Position numbers and translations under genes: made by a program. From positions 4,038 to 10,559 of the forward strand of contig DMTU01000102.1 of assembly GCA_003476595.1 (NCBI GenBank): a DNA stretch of 6,522 nucleotides, given 5' to 3'. The stretch is from Acidimicrobiaceae bacterium. GTDB lineage: Bacteria > Actinomycetota > Acidimicrobiia > Acidimicrobiales > Salinilacustritrichaceae. A model generated the notes under the pieces. It did no database searches, had not been told where the DNA came from, and saw nothing but the letters and a program-made list of their open reading frames with translations. This document shows positions 5,912 through 6,522 of the stretch, piece after piece; within the stretch, counting starts at the first letter, position 1; each line of letters begins with the position of its first letter.

Positions 5912-5927
5912 GCCCGCTCCGGCGGGC
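5912..5927 (+). ncRNA. Stable UNCG-tetraloop hairpin just upstream of the ribosome binding site
   Basis: GCCCGC (5912-5917) pairs with GCGGGC (5922-5927) around TCCG, which is a C(UNCG)G tetraloop, an exceptionally stable loop class in RNA. No T-run follows, so it is not a simple terminator. It ends 6 nt before AGGGGGA and could influence ribosome access or mark a processing end. Confidence 0.45.
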
Positions 5928-5933
5928 CGTTCC

Positions 5934-5940
5934 AGGGGGA
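5934..5940 (+). promoter_or_regulatory. Ribosome binding site that decides the livG-like start
   Basis: AGGGGGA is a strong purine-rich Shine-Dalgarno sequence. Seven bases later comes ATC at 5948, which is where the homologous proteins begin, and no ATG, GTG or TTG lies in frame near it. This site is the main argument for an ATC start. Confidence 0.6.
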
Positions 5941-5947
5941 AAACAGC

Positions 5948-6522
<575 letters not shown>

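Larger units (their letters stand above)
5715..5947 (+). promoter_or_regulatory. Non-coding leader/promoter region of the livG-like gene
   Basis: A 233-bp stretch with no convincing gene. It holds, in order, a weak GGCC-based inverted repeat after mreB without a T-run; a perfect 10-bp palindrome GCGTCGACGC (5813-5822); a -10-like TAGGTT (5839-5844) placed so that the palindrome covers the -35 position; a nested stem-loop (5860-5900); a UNCG-type hairpin (5912-5927); and AGGGGGA (5934-5940) as ribosome binding site. A small open frame starting at an ATG (5811 or 5856) crosses into the ABC gene in another frame and looks non-coding. Confidence 0.6.

Noticed and set aside
5845..5930. Known riboswitch class, in particular c-di-GMP-I because of a GGACGCAAG segment
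   Set aside because: The partner motif with GGGCAAA and the full GACGCAAAGCC core are absent, and the stem order does not match; kept as an unclassified element.

Overview
This is a very GC-rich window with strong G/C bias at third codon positions and mostly tight gene packing. The gene content fits a high-GC actinobacterium, most plausibly class Acidimicrobiia. The evidence is a zincin_2 (DUF2342) metallopeptidase of the actinobacterial, F420-associated type, a membrane-anchored HtrA-like protein with an RLWRHPSE box that I associate with acidimicrobial homologues, an orphan mreB, and TANNNT-type promoters including a leaderless-looking one. The taxonomy is inference; no rRNA is present.

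Layout: (1) 1-314 (+), the C-terminal part of a YfcE/MJ0936-type metallophosphoesterase. (2) 315-382, a convergent gap holding a perfect 6-bp hairpin. (3) 383-1633 (-), a zincin_2 metallopeptidase with HEIAHH and a repeat-coded Asp/Thr/Gly tail. (4) 1643-2698 (+), an extended short-chain dehydrogenase (SDR) with a C-terminal membrane segment; its start codon lies 9 bp from that of the divergent peptidase. (5) 2699-3955 (-), a bitopic HtrA-like trypsin-fold/PDZ protein whose stop codon abuts the SDR stop codon and whose His, Asp and Ser triad positions are all substituted. (6) 3956-4000, a short divergent promoter region with overlapping -10 elements. (7) 4001-5714 (+), a compact operon of moaE, a 66-residue single-pass membrane protein and mreB, joined by a 4-bp ATGA overlap and a 2-bp gap. 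(8) 5715-5947, the only long non-coding stretch, with a palindrome, a -10-like box and strong hairpins just before a ribosome binding site. (9) 5948-6522 (+), the N-terminal three quarters of a LivG-type ABC ATPase that appears to start with ATC.

How the genes may work together: moaE makes molybdopterin from precursor Z together with a MoaD not seen here. The small membrane protein and MreB probably act together at the membrane, because this MreB starts directly at its first beta strand without the N-terminal amphipathic helix known from E. coli. The HtrA-like protein looks like a catalytically dead scaffold or sensor rather than a protease. The best candidates for undescribed biology are this pseudo-HtrA, the small membrane protein/MreB pair, and the structured leader plus ATC start of the livG-like gene. 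There is no CRISPR array, tRNA, rRNA, insertion sequence or phage gene.
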